Below, in pieces: positions 46,056-58,009 of a stretch of DNA of 64,000 nt (positions within the stretch are counted from its first letter, which is position 1; each line of letters begins with the position of its first letter). The stretch is taken from NCBI GenBank assembly GCA_001792895.1, contig MARA01000010.1, positions 558,001 to 622,000 on the forward strand. Direction: 5' to 3'. The notes under the pieces were generated by a model. It did not search any database, had not been told where the DNA came from, and saw only the letters and a program-made list of their open reading frames with translations. A program made the translations under genes and the position numbers. Origin of the DNA: Lentinus brumalis. Lineage: Eukaryota; Basidiomycota; Agaricomycetes; Polyporales; Polyporaceae.

Positions 46056-49000
46056 TCAAGAAGTACTCTTCCTCTTGTCCTTCTTCTCCTTCCTGATCTT
46101 GCCCCCCTTCGGCTTGCTCCCCTCGCTGGTGACACTCGGGCTCGGGCTGTCGTTTCCGACGATCACGTCCCTGGAGCTGCCCTCGTCCGTGCTCGACCGC
46201 GCCGTGTTCTCGCGCTTCAGGCCCGGGATGAGCGAGCCCGCGAGCCCAGGAATGGACGTCGAAGAACCTTGTCTGCGGGTCGTGATAGAGATCCGCCGAG
46301 CAAGCCGCTGAATGCCCTGCGTCGACAAGGTTCGCCTGCGCTTCCCGTCGGTGGCCTCCGGGTCGGGCGTACCAGTACGCTCAGGCGTCGCCGCTTCCTG
46401 GAAGGTGACACCCGGGGGGCTCCCTATTGCGCGCTCCGCGACCGAGCCCTCGCGCTGGGAGGCCGTCTCGAGGGAGGCGGGGAAACCGATAGGAGCCGGG
46501 CTCTCCGAGATGGGGAACGAAAGCGGGGTGGTGTCGTCGGCAGAAGGGAACGTGACAGGCGCCGCTTCCTCGGAGCCTGGGAAGGCCACGGGGACCGGCT
46601 CAGCACTCACAGCGTCGCGCTCTGGCTCTGCAGGCACGGTCGCATGGTCAGCGCTCTCTCCGGACGGGAATGCTACAGGTGCGCTCTGGGTGGGGGTGTC
46701 CTCGAGTGCCGGCGCCGCGCTATCATCGTTATCGAGTAGTGTATCGGCAACCTCCTCGGTCCCAAGCTTCGGGGCACCGTTGACGTCTTCCGTTTCATCC
46801 GTGCGACCATCCTGAGGAGGACCCTCGAGGTCGAACCCGGTGACCACAGCAGACTTCCGGTGCGCGGATGCTTCATCGTTGCTCGAGATTTGGTCAGCCC
46901 ACATATCAGCAAAGATGCCACCCTTGGCAAGCAGCTCGGCATGGGTGCCTTGTTCGACAATGCGGCCATCCTTGAGCACAAGGATCCTGTAGTAAGATTT
47001 GGTAAGTAGGCTAAAATTGCATGACATTGCCGTCTACGTACAGATCAGCTGTGGCGATGGTCTAGACAACGAGCATGTCAACAAAGCTTGCACGGCTTCT
47101 GATAGGAGTGGCACTTACGGAGAGCCGGTGTGCAATAGACAGCGAGGAACGGCCCTGGACAAGGTTCTGCAACGCCTTCTGAATATCCTTCTCTGTGGAT
47201 GTGTCCAGAGCGCTGAAAGTGAGGGTGGTCATGAGTGCCTGATAGCGCCATAGGATGCGTCGGACGTACCTGGTGGCCTCGTCCAAAAGCAGAATGGGAG
47301 GATCCTTGAGGAGGGTGCGCGCGATAGCAACACGCTGCTTCTCACCCCCACTCAGCCGGATACCGCGCTCGCCGACCCTGGTGTCGTAACCGTCGGGGAA
47401 GCTAAGAATGCGGTCGTGGATCTGGGCAGCTTTCGCAGCAGCTACAATCTCATCCTGGCTAGCGCCGAACTTGCCGTAACTATAAGCAACGTCAAGGTCA
47501 GCCCAATCATACAATAGCAAGCCAGCACTCGCACTGACCCAATGTTGTAGCCAATGCTGGCGTTGAACAGCACCGGGTCTTGAGGAACGACACCAATAGC
47601 CTTGCGCAAGCTCGCCTGAGTCACGTCGCGGATGTCCTGGCCATCGATCAGGATGCGGCCCTCACCCTCCTTCAGGTCGTAGAAGCGGTACAAGAGGCGC
47701 AAGATCGTGGACTTCCCAGCTCCAGACTCTCCAACAAGGGCAACGGAGGAACCTTTCGGAACCTTGAACGAGACGCCGTCGAGAGCGGTGGTACGACCAT
47801 CGTACGAGAAGCTGACGTTATCTGAAACGATTCTGGTGAGTCCACTGCATCATCGTCAAGAGTATTGACTCACCAAACTCAAGCTCGCCGTTTCTGACGA
47901 TGAGATCCGGAGCGTTCGGCTTGTCGTTGATGTCCTTGGGCTCACTCAGCAGCTTGAGCAGGCGCTCGGTGTCGACGAGCGATTGGTTGATCGTGCGATA
48001 GAGGTATCCAAGCATGTTCAAGGGGCCGTAGAGCTGAGCCAGGTACGTGATGAAGAACACGAACTGGTGTGGCTGCGACTCGCCACGAACGACGCGTATT
48101 GCCACAAGCATAGCACCAACAAGGAGACCCAAAGTCTGGTAATTTGAGTAAGGTCAACCGATATAGCTTCTCCACAGGTAGTACTCACGATGATGAAGTT
48201 CTGCACGAGGTTGAGCAGGTTGAGCGAGACTAGGGGTATCGCGTCAGCTTTGCTGCAAACAATGCAGGTTCAAACTGGAGGAACTCACCCATGACCTTGT
48301 ACTCATAGTTCTGGTACTCGCGGATGGCTTCGCGATAACGCTCACCCTCATGCTGCTCCCCGTTGAAGTACTTCACGGTCTCGTAGTTGAGCAAGCAATC
48401 AGTGTGTATGCCACGGATCAGGACGTCGCGGTCGTTCATCTGCCTGCGCAGCTTCGTACGGTATCTGGTGAGGATGACGCTCGCGGCCACTACAGTTTCG
48501 TCAGCAACTGACGAGCACGCAACTACTCATGCTAAGTACTCACCATATGCGGCCATGACGAAGAAGATCACGAGAGCAAGGGTCCATTCGAAGTAGATGA
48601 TGAAGAACACGAGCGCAATAGCAATGTCAGCAAAGGTAGGCAAAACATTGAATACGAGAGTCTATGCAGGCAATTGAGCGACGGCCACGAAGGAACACAT
48701 CAGAGCCTCTTACCTCGAAGGTGTGGTTGATCGCAGCACCACGGTCAAGAATCCGAAGCACCTCGCCGGTCTTGCGGCGAGCATGGAAAGCGAATGAGAG
48801 TTGGAGCAGGTGATCGAAGGAAAGCTGCGACATCTCTGCAGTACACGTTCAGCGGCGTTTCTGGTGACATGTCGCGGCTATGCTTACCCCTGTCCGAATA
48901 CTGCATCACTGGGATCCACAAGGTCTAGAGAAGCCTCATCAGTGACTATATGCGCCCAAAAGTTGAACACGACGTACATCCCGCAAAGCAGGGAGACCTC

Positions 49001-50254
49001 CGGTGGCCTGTAAGAAGCGAAGAGCAACGTATGCGCCGAGGTAGGGCCATGGAGATTCCTTCGAGCCCTCTTCGAAGACGCGGACGAGCTGCGCAAATAC
49101 GAGTGGGACGAACAAGTTGACGACCCGTCCCGCAATCATGATCAGGAGGCATAGGAACTGTGTACGGCAGTCAGCAACGGATCACACGACATAAACGTGT
49201 TGTACGCACGGCAAGAAATTGGAGTGGGAAGCTCTTCGATGGCCAGAGATAAGGTGTGATGTGCTTGATCCGGTCGAATATCTCGCGCCACGACGGATCG
49301 AGGGCGATATCCTCCTTTGCCTCCTGCGGATCAGCGAACAGGACAATGTGAATACACGCGTCAGTAACTCCGCGACTGCACTAGAAGCGCGCTGCTTGAC
49401 TCACCTGAGCCTTAGGCGGGGGAACGCGAACAGTGGAGGGAGCAGGTGTGGCCGTACGCGTAGTGGCAATGGAGTTCTGTCCGATGGAGCGACCGCTGCG
49501 GAAAGTGCCATACTTGCTCAACTCCGCGGACAAAGGGGAGAGACCGGATGACGGAGCTGCTGCATCCTGCGCAGGGAGGAGCAGGGTGGTATCGGTGGAT
49601 GCCTCCTCGACCGAGGCTTCAACAGGGACGTAGGCGACGCGGGGGAAGAGGAGAACAAAGAGCAGTGGTACAAATAGTAATACACGGAATGAAGGAAACG
49701 CGAGGTGGAGAAGGAACACAGTTGAGAGAGGACCTAAACCACACGATGGTTGTGGTCATTGGGAGTTCAACATGCGAGTGGTTTGGGGACTCACGGGTGA
49801 TGGCAAGAGCCAGAAGAACGACCTGCGCGATATCCAGCACCAGAGTTGCGAAGATGGCCACCTTGTGCCTTTTCATGGACCATACATCGACACCCTGGAC
49901 TTCCTTCCATGCACCGAGCGCAGCGAGGCCGGCAAACGCGGCGAGACCGACGACTGCATTGACCTCGAGACCGGTGAACGCGGGCCACTCCTTCCGGAAG
50001 ACCGCCCAGAAGACGAAGGTGAGACCGTCGAGAAGGTAGCTGAGGCCTGCGATGGAAAGGAACGCATAGATGACAGCGCGACGATGCGTACGAGTAGCGA
50101 CGACGACGGGGGTTATGGGCGAGGGAGACTGCACTGAGGGCGCAGCCGGACGGGCGAAGAGGAGCGAGAGAGTCGTGAGGAAGACGATGCTGGGCGAGAT
50201 GACGCGAAGCAGGAAGAGCGGGGCCAGAGCCGCCGCTGGGATGGAGGGGGCCAT
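46056..50254 (-). CDS. ABC half-transporter of the HMT1/ABCB6 type
   Basis: Members move thiol-bound metals or haem-related compounds across vacuolar or mitochondrial membranes. The start [16 protein letters not shown] opens an extra N-terminal membrane domain of about four to five helices ([49 protein letters not shown]), typical of HMT1/ABCB6. The six-helix ABC domain follows ([33 protein letters not shown]). The ATPase has Walker [10 protein letters not shown], signature LSGGEKQR, Walker B ILLLDEAT and H-loop IAHRLST, all intact. A tail of about 220 residues after MWADQISS is Ser/Pro/acidic, with a degenerate (P)xxFP repeat, and ends basic ([14 protein letters not shown]). The start at 50254 is preferred because upstream frame lacks hydrophobic character. 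Ten or more introns are present. Confidence 0.9.
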
Positions 50255-50730
50255 GACAGTCGTCGCCGCCGTCGTCGCTGGGCTCGACGTCGTCGTGGGT
50301 CGTGAAAGAGAGGGAAGATGGTTTGGAAAATGGCGGAGGAGGTTCAAAAGGCGCGTGCCTCGTGTTGTGGCCGAGCTCTTATCGGAAAGACCTTCTGGCG
50401 GCAGGGCCTTAGCGGTGTTCGCTTGGGCTCCGGTTCCTGCAAGCCGACACCGACTCTTCGTTTCCGACGTCGTCAATCGCCGTCGTCTCACCGCCGTAAG
50501 TACATGATGTCAGATATAGCAATCCGGGGCGCTCGGAGCGGAAGCATTTCTCTCGACGCTGGGTCTCTAGAGTACAACATGGATTCTGCCACAATACACA
50601 CAGGGCCACAGCAGGTATCAACGCGAGAACAACAAACCCATAGCGTCGTGCACGAAGATGAAGATGGGCGATAGATATGATAGAACAAACAAAACGACTC
50701 CGACCACGCTTCAGCCTTCCATTGATCGGT
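50255..50730. other. intergenic between ABC transporter start and MCM2 end
   Basis: Promoter of the ABC transporter and 3' flank of MCM2, both on the minus strand. No gene seen. Confidence 0.6.
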
Positions 50731-53700
50731 CACTCGTCCCCACGCTTGAACGTTTTCTCAATCACTCCGTCCTTCAGCTTGTAACCATTTGCCGCGAACA
50801 GCTTCGACCGCAAGAACGCAGAGGTGTCGTAGATATCGTGTTCCTTGGCCTGAAATGCGGAGCATCAATTCCCGAGCATCTCGGAGCACTGAGGAAACCA
50901 AACTTACACGCTCCTCGAGCTCGGACACCTTGATAGTAATGGAGTCCGGCTGCTGGTATCTCTGCAGCTGATAGAACCGTGCCTTCTCTTTGACGATCTG
51001 CCCGAGGATGAACGCCAGCAGCTCTTCGTGATCGCGCGCCTGCGTGAGGTACTTGCGGAAGCCCTATTGCGCCACAACGTGTCAGCATGACACGTTCTCG
51101 CTAGTCGCAACTGAACAAATGCATCGATGTATGGAGGCCGGTCCGCGCCTGATGGCGCAACAGACCGCCGACCCTTGGCCGACTGCATCCAACAGTCCAC
51201 GTTTCCACGACGCGTGACGAAAGTACTCGACACGATACACGGATCCTAGCACACGTTGCGGCTCCGGAGTCCGGCAGGACAGTGAATGCAGCAGGACTGC
51301 GCGGCCACATAGACAGCGGGAATAGGCTTCCCCGGCCGATTCGCGCAAGAGCTGTAAGAAAGAAGACTCACCCGTTCCAGCGTTCTCTTGATCGACATCT
51401 TCTGAGCACTGACGAAGCTCCCGACTGCGACAGAAATGGCGAGGTCGATGTCGTCCGCGCGGACGTATTCGCGTAGCGCCATCTTCGCGCTCGCCTCCGC
51501 CATGCGGATCATGCTCTCCAAGTGGCGCACCGTAATCGGGTACGAGCCCGTGGCGAGGGATTCGCGGCGGAGATCTGCGAAGAGCCGAGAAAGCTTCTCC
51601 TGGTCCATGTCGTACAGCTTCGGCCGCACCTTCTCCTTCGCATACATGATATACTTGCGAAGGAGCTCCTGCGGGATGATCTAGAGGCAAAGTTAGAGTT
51701 GAGATTGACGAATGACCAGGCAGTCAACTCACATCAGCGTCCAATGTCGTCCCGACATCCATCTCCTCCTTCGCGGCCTCGAATTTGGGGTGGCTGCGAA
51801 GATGGCTTCCGACGACGAACCGGGCCAGCAATTCATCCTGGACGGGATCCACTGTGTCCTTCACCACGCAGAGGACGTCGAAACGCGACAATATCGGCTC
51901 AGTGAGCTCGACGTTTTGCGAAAATGGAATCGTAGGGTTATAGCGTCCCCGAATAGGGTTCGCTGCAGCGATGATGGCGCATCGAGCCTGGAGAGTGGTG
52001 ACGATACCCGCCTTAGAGATAGAGATGGACTGCTGTTCCATGGCCTCGTGGATGGACGTACGGTCGGCGTCGTTCATCTTGTCAAACTCGTCGATCATGC
52101 AAGTACCCTTGTCCGCAAGCACGAGCGCACCACCTTCGAGCGTCCACTCGCGCGTGATGGGGTCCTTCCGCACACTCGCTGTAAGACCGACGGCGGACGC
52201 ACCCTGGCCCGTGGCGAAGACAGACCTATGCGCGGTCTTCTCGACGTACTTGAGGAACTGTGACTTGGCAGTACCAGGATCCCCGAGTAGGAGAACGTTG
52301 ATATCGCCACGGATGCGGTGCTTGCGGTTGACATCCTTAGAAACGCCTCCAAAGAGAGACAGAGCGATGGCAGTCTTGATGTCCTCGTGTCCATAGATCG
52401 AAGGAGCAATCGACTTAACGATGCGTTTGCGGATCCTGTCGTCGCGTGCCAGGGCACGGATCTCCTTCTCGTCGTCTTCGGTCAGACGGAATGCGGCGAA
52501 CTGGTCCTCCTTCTTGTTGACATGGTTCGCTTCCAAAATGGTGGAGAAGACTGGGAAGCCGTTCTTGGAGTTGAGGGATGCATCGAAATTGTTCCGATAG
52601 ACACCAGTAATCTCCTGTATAGAAGTGAGCATACTTATCAGATGGACGGACGGACTGCTCACAATCTCCTCTCCTGGCTTCGCCTTATCAATTAGATCCC
52701 AGAGGAGCACGACTTCGCGGTGACGAGGAAGACGACCGGGAGGAACAGAGCCAGGAGATTCCTGCAATGTCATCTTCTGGTAGTTCCGGTATACGGTCTA
52801 GTGGGGCATCAACTGGCTGTACATAAGCCGATGACGCTGCGACTGACCTGCTCTGAGTTGACTGCAAAGGGCCCCTTGCCCTCACAGTTCGGGCAATAGC
52901 TGATCTTAACTTCTCTGGTGGAGTCTTGATAGAATGGACCAAGTACTGCGCCGCACTTGCGACAGTCAAACTTGACATACTTGAGCTGAGGGAAGACACC
53001 TGTCCGACGAGTGACAACGCCGGACACCCGAACGAGCGTGTTCAGGTGCGATCGACGGAGGTCTCGCAGGGAGGAGCTCAGAGGGAGGTCGGTGATTCGA
53101 ACATGCACTTCCGAATGAATACGTTCATAGGCGGGGTAGTAGAGCAAGATTGCGCTCAGGGCAACCTCGTCGAAGATTGCCAGCATGGCGGTGGGGCAGT
53201 TAGTGAGGAAGTAGGCAAGGATAGGCTTTGAGTCCGCGAGATGGAGGTACGAGACCTCGAGAGACTCCGAGTTATCTGGGCGCCCCGGTCAGCCACTGGC
53301 ACACTCCAACACAATCACCACAACCAGAACTCACTTTCGCCGAGTTGACGGATGCGCTGACCATAGACGGATGCCCCGTGCTCATCGACGTACGTCATGA
53401 GGAATTGGCGGAAGTGCCGAACGATCGACCTGCGAACGCGCTCATTCGCGATCCACTCAGCTATAGACTTGGCTTTGATGTCACTGAGTTGCTCTAGCGG
53501 TAGCTCCTGTAGGACACAAGGCCGTTAAAAGCGTACATACGAAAGAACGCTGCATTACTCACGTCATCGATCCCTTGTAAGTCATCCATGTCTTTCCTCT
53601 CGTCATATTGCCGCCGAGTGCGCCTCTTCATGCCGGACAAGAGGCCGCCATCCAGCCCATCATCCTCCATGTCGTCACTCTGCAGGAAGTCGGGCATAAT

Positions 53701-54506
53701 GCCTCGTGCAGCAGCACGAGCACCACGTCTACCGCCACGTTGCAAGCGGTCACGGCGAGCCATATTGGCCTCCGCAGCCCGTCGTTGCGCTGCAGTCATT
53801 TCCTCGAACTCATTCTCATCATCCAGGTCACGATCGGAGTATCGATCTAGAAGCTCATTGGTGGCGTAGTCACTGGATTGCGTTCCATCAGTAAGTAGCC
53901 CAAAGGAAGATTGGGCCGGCGTCGGAAGCAAGGGAGATTGTACCACTGCTGTACTCAAGCATATGCCAAGTCGCCAGCTCACGTATCACAGTCGCCCGCC
54001 TACGGAGGCTCGTTACACACTGCCAGGCACTATGTGCAAAGACACGTGTAGCCAGTTCGGCGAGACAGGCGCGTCACCTCAAGTTGGCTACGTGCATGAG
54101 CAGTATGCCTATGTGGTGGCGCTGCGCTCTACCTCTCATATCTCATCTCATATGCAGAGTAGGCACGGGGCGGGCAGACGGAGGGAAACAGAAGGAGAGT
54201 GCAAGAACTGGCAGACGTACTCTTCCAGTCCCTCGGCAAAAAGATCCTCTCCGTCGTCATCCTCATCAGGATCGTCGTTCACATCCCTAACAGCATCACG
54301 TTCATCCATGCTCTCGTCCGTGTCGGAGAACGGCGCAGGGGGCGAAGAAGGTGGCAGAGATGAGTCTTCGTCGCGCTCGACGCGCGATGGTCCTGGTGGT
54401 GACGACCCCGGAGGAGGAGTCACAGAGCGGCGACGTTTTGCACCTCGAGGAGTCTGGAGAGTCTCAGCAGCAGCACATTCCCAGCAAATGTGTCACTCAC
54501 CGCCAT
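50731..54506 (-). CDS. MCM2: DNA replication licensing factor MCM2
   Basis: Subunit of the MCM2-7 replicative helicase. The start was placed at 54506: a two-codon first exon (ATGGCG) splices to [19 protein letters not shown]. The N-terminus is acidic ([16 protein letters not shown]), then carries the MCM2-specific block [19 protein letters not shown]. The zinc finger is CRKC...CPNC. The AAA+ core has Walker [14 protein letters not shown], Walker [11 protein letters not shown], sensor-1 region [13 protein letters not shown] and arginine finger SRFDVLCVV. The C-terminus ends [10 protein letters not shown]. These are MCM2 features rather than those of other MCM paralogues. Two introns are long for this genome: 53873-54220 (348 nt) and 51064-51371 (308 nt). 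The promoter region shared with the next gene has a cell-cycle palindrome. Confidence 0.96.
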
Positions 54507-54569
54507 TTCTCAACGTTGAACGGCAGTTAAGATTCAAAGTTGGTGGAGGGAGGAAGCAAGGCAGGATTT

Positions 54570-54585
54570 GCGCGACGCGTCGCGC
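54570..54585. promoter_or_regulatory. palindromic MluI cell-cycle box (MCB/E2F-like) in MCM2 promoter
   Basis: A 16-nt perfect palindrome, GCGCGACGCGTCGCGC, has the MCB core ACGCGT at its centre. Its left side reads TTTGCGCG, close to an E2F-type site. It lies 65 nt upstream of the MCM2 start codon and about 200 nt upstream of the divergent gene. MBF controls MCM and other G1/S genes through such boxes in yeasts. Confidence 0.7.
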
Positions 54586-54787
54586 GACTGGCGCCCATTA
54601 GCAGCGGAGCTTCAAATTGCCACAACCGCGTTCTATAGACGCTGGCTCTGAGTCACGGGGTTCAAACGCGGTTGTGGCTGAGCGGGCCGTGAGCGCTTCA
54701 GGGCTCAGAACTTACTCTTTAACCACCACCTTGTCCTGCCTCGTCCTGTCCTACTTGGTCTGCCTGGTCCTCGATTTCGCCAGAGAC

Positions 54788-57436
54788 ATGTCAGAGTTGA
54801 CCACGTCGAAGGTTAATCGGCAATTTCGCTCCTTACGCAGCAAATGCGCTTCTTTGACCTCAATCAGCCTCGCCCCGCCCCGACCGAAGGTCGCCGTCAC
54901 CTATGGCAGCTCTTTGCGTAACGCCACGCGAGAACACCAGGACGACACCCCTCCTCTCGCCATCCTCCAGTCGCTGGATAAGCTCGGGTCAAGACTGCAC
55001 TTTGACCGCGCAATTGTCGAGAACATGCAGCTCTCCAAACGGATATACGAAGTCCGAGATGCCTTCAAAAACATCGTTCAGTCCACATCCGGCCTTCCGA
55101 AGCCAGACTCGCCTGTGCCGTCCCGGATACTACCATTGGCTGGAATCTGTGCCCGCGTGGTCGGTGAACATGTGGAAGTCGAGATGAAAGCGTCACTCGA
55201 AGGCCTCTCCGACGATGAAGGCGGGCAAGACGAAATCCGCAGTCAGATCATGGACGAGCTCTACGAACAAGTTCCGAGCCAGTACAGGACGTAAGCCACG
55301 ACTTGGACGCTCACCGCTGTCGGTAACTGACGGATGATTGTGCAGCTACACGTTGGTCGCGCACGCACTGACTTACATCCTGAACACATGTCCCCATCAT
55401 CCGACTCTACTTCACGCTCTCCTTGAAGTGTGCGCAGCTCATCGCTTGCTCGCAGAAGCGCGAGTGGTCCTCCGCGCACTTTTCACCGCTGCCATCTTTC
55501 CGCGACCCAACTCGACATCCGCTTGTCCTCTTACGCACCCAGCTCACAAGAATTTCTTGACCACGCTGAGGGAAGCATGCGGTTCGGCAGCCGTGACACC
55601 TATAGCCAACGATCGCACCTACACCCACCTACTCATCGATGCCCTTTCTGAACCATGTCTGGAACAACTGCACGCGTGGACATCAAGAGCGGTGATCCGA
55701 CTGTCTCGCGAACTCGCGCAACAAGACTTTGCCGGCTGCTTCGTGCCCCTTGTTAGCGGCTTGGCTACCACTCTTTGGCAGAGTAAGCGGTCGAGGAGGA
55801 GCGCATCGAAGGGTGGCACCGAACACGCCCGCTCCAAGGTGCACGAAGAGGCTTTGGAACGGCTAGCGAAGTGGCTCGCCGCTATGCTGAACACCTTATA
55901 TGGCTCTGGCCCCACGGCAGACGATATGGCACACTACACTGCCTGCGTTGACTTCCTCGTCGCGGTCGAGCCGTTGCAATTTCATACCCTGTCCGCGCCG
56001 CCTGCGTCCCCCGGAGCGTGCGTCGTCGATGCCCTCTGCTGCTTGACCGCGTACTGCTTGGCGTCTCCCCTGGCATCCACTGCAGCCGTGGAGTCTGACC
56101 TCTGTGTACTCGAACAGATTCTTCGTGGTGCTACTGTCAGGAATCAGACCTTGGACGACCTGGTCTCCCGCATCCTGCCCCTACCCAGCTTCACGATGTT
56201 CAGGATGCCGCTCTCAGAGCCGAGCGAGCATACCCCGACTCCACCGCCAGGCGATTTCGTGCACGGAAACGGGGCGATTGGTGAGATCGACGCGCTCGCC
56301 ACGCCTCTGCGAGCGCGTGGTCTTCTACGGTGTGAGGCGGCTCTGTACCGCGGCGCCCTCGAGCACGTCGAGATCCTCATCTCTTCGCCTCCCCACACGG
56401 TGGCCCCCTCTCTGCAGCTCGGCGAAAAAGCGCTGCATGACCTCCGTCTGCAGCTGTTGGACCGTGCAGAAGATGCCGAGAGGCGCTGCTACGGCAATGC
56501 TACCGATCCCTCGCGGCCCCCAGATGCCAGCCAAGAGTGGGTCTGGGAGGAGATGGTCGGCTCGTGGGTCGCCAAGTCTCCCGCTCCCGTGCAGGCCAAG
56601 ATCGCAAAGGACAGGGACCTCGAACGCGCAGCCAAGCGCAGACGCGTGGAATCTTCATCGCACGTCACGAAACCCGAGAAGTTGTCCAATGGCAGCCTAT
56701 TCCCCGCATTCCGCCAATCGCACTCCGCATCTACCGGCCGGGGGAGGAACACGCAGCCTACCACGCCATCTACGGCCAGGCCGACCGTCTCATGGGACAA
56801 GGAGAACTCGTCCGACGGCGAGGACTACCAGGACGTCGGCACGGACCCGCTCGTACCTGGCGACAGCACCGTCGACGACACACCGGTCCCTGTGCGCGTC
56901 CGCAAGTTCGCAAACACGCTCACGTATCCAAATGTACCGCGGAGCACCATCTCGTTCGGGGCTGCACGCAGCGCGCTGAAGGGCGCCGCAAAGCCCAGGC
57001 CCCGTGCGTCCGCGCCCGCTCGCGTCGTCTTCGCAGTGCCCGACTCTCCCGCATCTGCGTCCGCCTCCCCGTCGGTGTCGGCGTCAGCGCCGCCACGGCG
57101 GCGCTCGAACTTCGTGAGCCTCATCGCGGACTCGCACAAAAATGTCGTGTCACTCCGGGAGGAGAAGGCTCGAGCGCGCGCCCGTGCTTCCATGGGCGAC
57201 GCTTCTGGTCTCGGTGAAAGGGACCGCAAGCGGAAACGTCTGGCGCATGGGTATGGCGGGAGGCCGAACGAGCATTCGGAGGAGGAGGAGGAGGACGCGG
57301 TTCGGGGCGATGTGGTCGAGCCGGAGAGTAGTCCTTTCCGCGGGCAGCTCTTGCGGAGCCGTCATCCGACGATGCGCTCGACTTGTTTGCATATCCTGAC
57401 TCGTCTCCTGCTGCATCGCGGCGTCGCTTCCACTAA
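54788..57436 (+). CDS. unknown protein with basic/acidic low-complexity C-terminal half
   Basis: Two or three exons. Exon 1 (to about 55290) starts MSELTTSKVNRQFRSLRSKC and is helical (ILQSLDKLGSRLHFDRAIVE). An intron at about 55291-55344 precedes a long exon with helical content (HALTYILNTCPHHPTLLHAL; VVLRALFTAAIFP) and no domain I recognise. From about residue 600 it is disordered with nuclear-localisation-like basic clusters (ERAAKRRRVES; ERDRKRKRLAHGYGG) and poly-Glu. Near 57342-57344 the frame appears to shift. As read it runs to 57458, but adding one G to the GGG run gives ALAEPSSDDALDLFAYPDSS and a stop at 57434-57436, which looks like a genuine tail. It is divergent from MCM2 and shares its cell-cycle box. 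A nuclear or chromosome-related role is a guess from context. Confidence 0.8.
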
Positions 57437-58009
57437 AGTAGGCGGAGAGCTTTTGTGAAGTTAACTTGATGGAGCACGTTCGCCGAGCAATGATTTAGGA
57501 GAGCAGGGATATACGTAGCATTCGGATTCTTGTGGCTGGCACTCAAATACTGTACTTCCACGCGCTGCTACACTGGCATTTCACTCCTGCATGTCGACCT
57601 AAGTAGTATCTATGTATCGTACAGAATCGCCACTCGAACGGGTGGCGCAGAGCAGCCGGTAAGAGACATAACCGATAGCCGGAAGTTTAGGCTACTAGTA
57701 CTAGCCTTCGAAACTTTGTAAAAGTACTCCGCTACTGCCAGTGAACTAAAGGCTGGCTTGCGAGCCTACTTGAACTTGAGCTTGAACTTCGAAAGAGTCT
57801 CCGTCTACCTATCCAAGCTCGGACCCCGCGGTGTCAGCTATTCTAACATCCTCCTCAAGCCTCCAGGCTCGCAGCAATGCATTCTATCCGCCGTTTGGCA
57901 CGTCTGGCACACCCGTGATTACGCGTGGATCAGGTTACCAAGCGGGTGAGCGTTTGGCACATACAAAGGTGAACTTCCACGACGGAAGACCGGCCACCTC
58001 CACCTCGCC
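57437..58009. other. intergenic, nothing recognised
   Basis: AT-richer stretch between two plus-strand genes with no coding signal. Confidence 0.6.
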
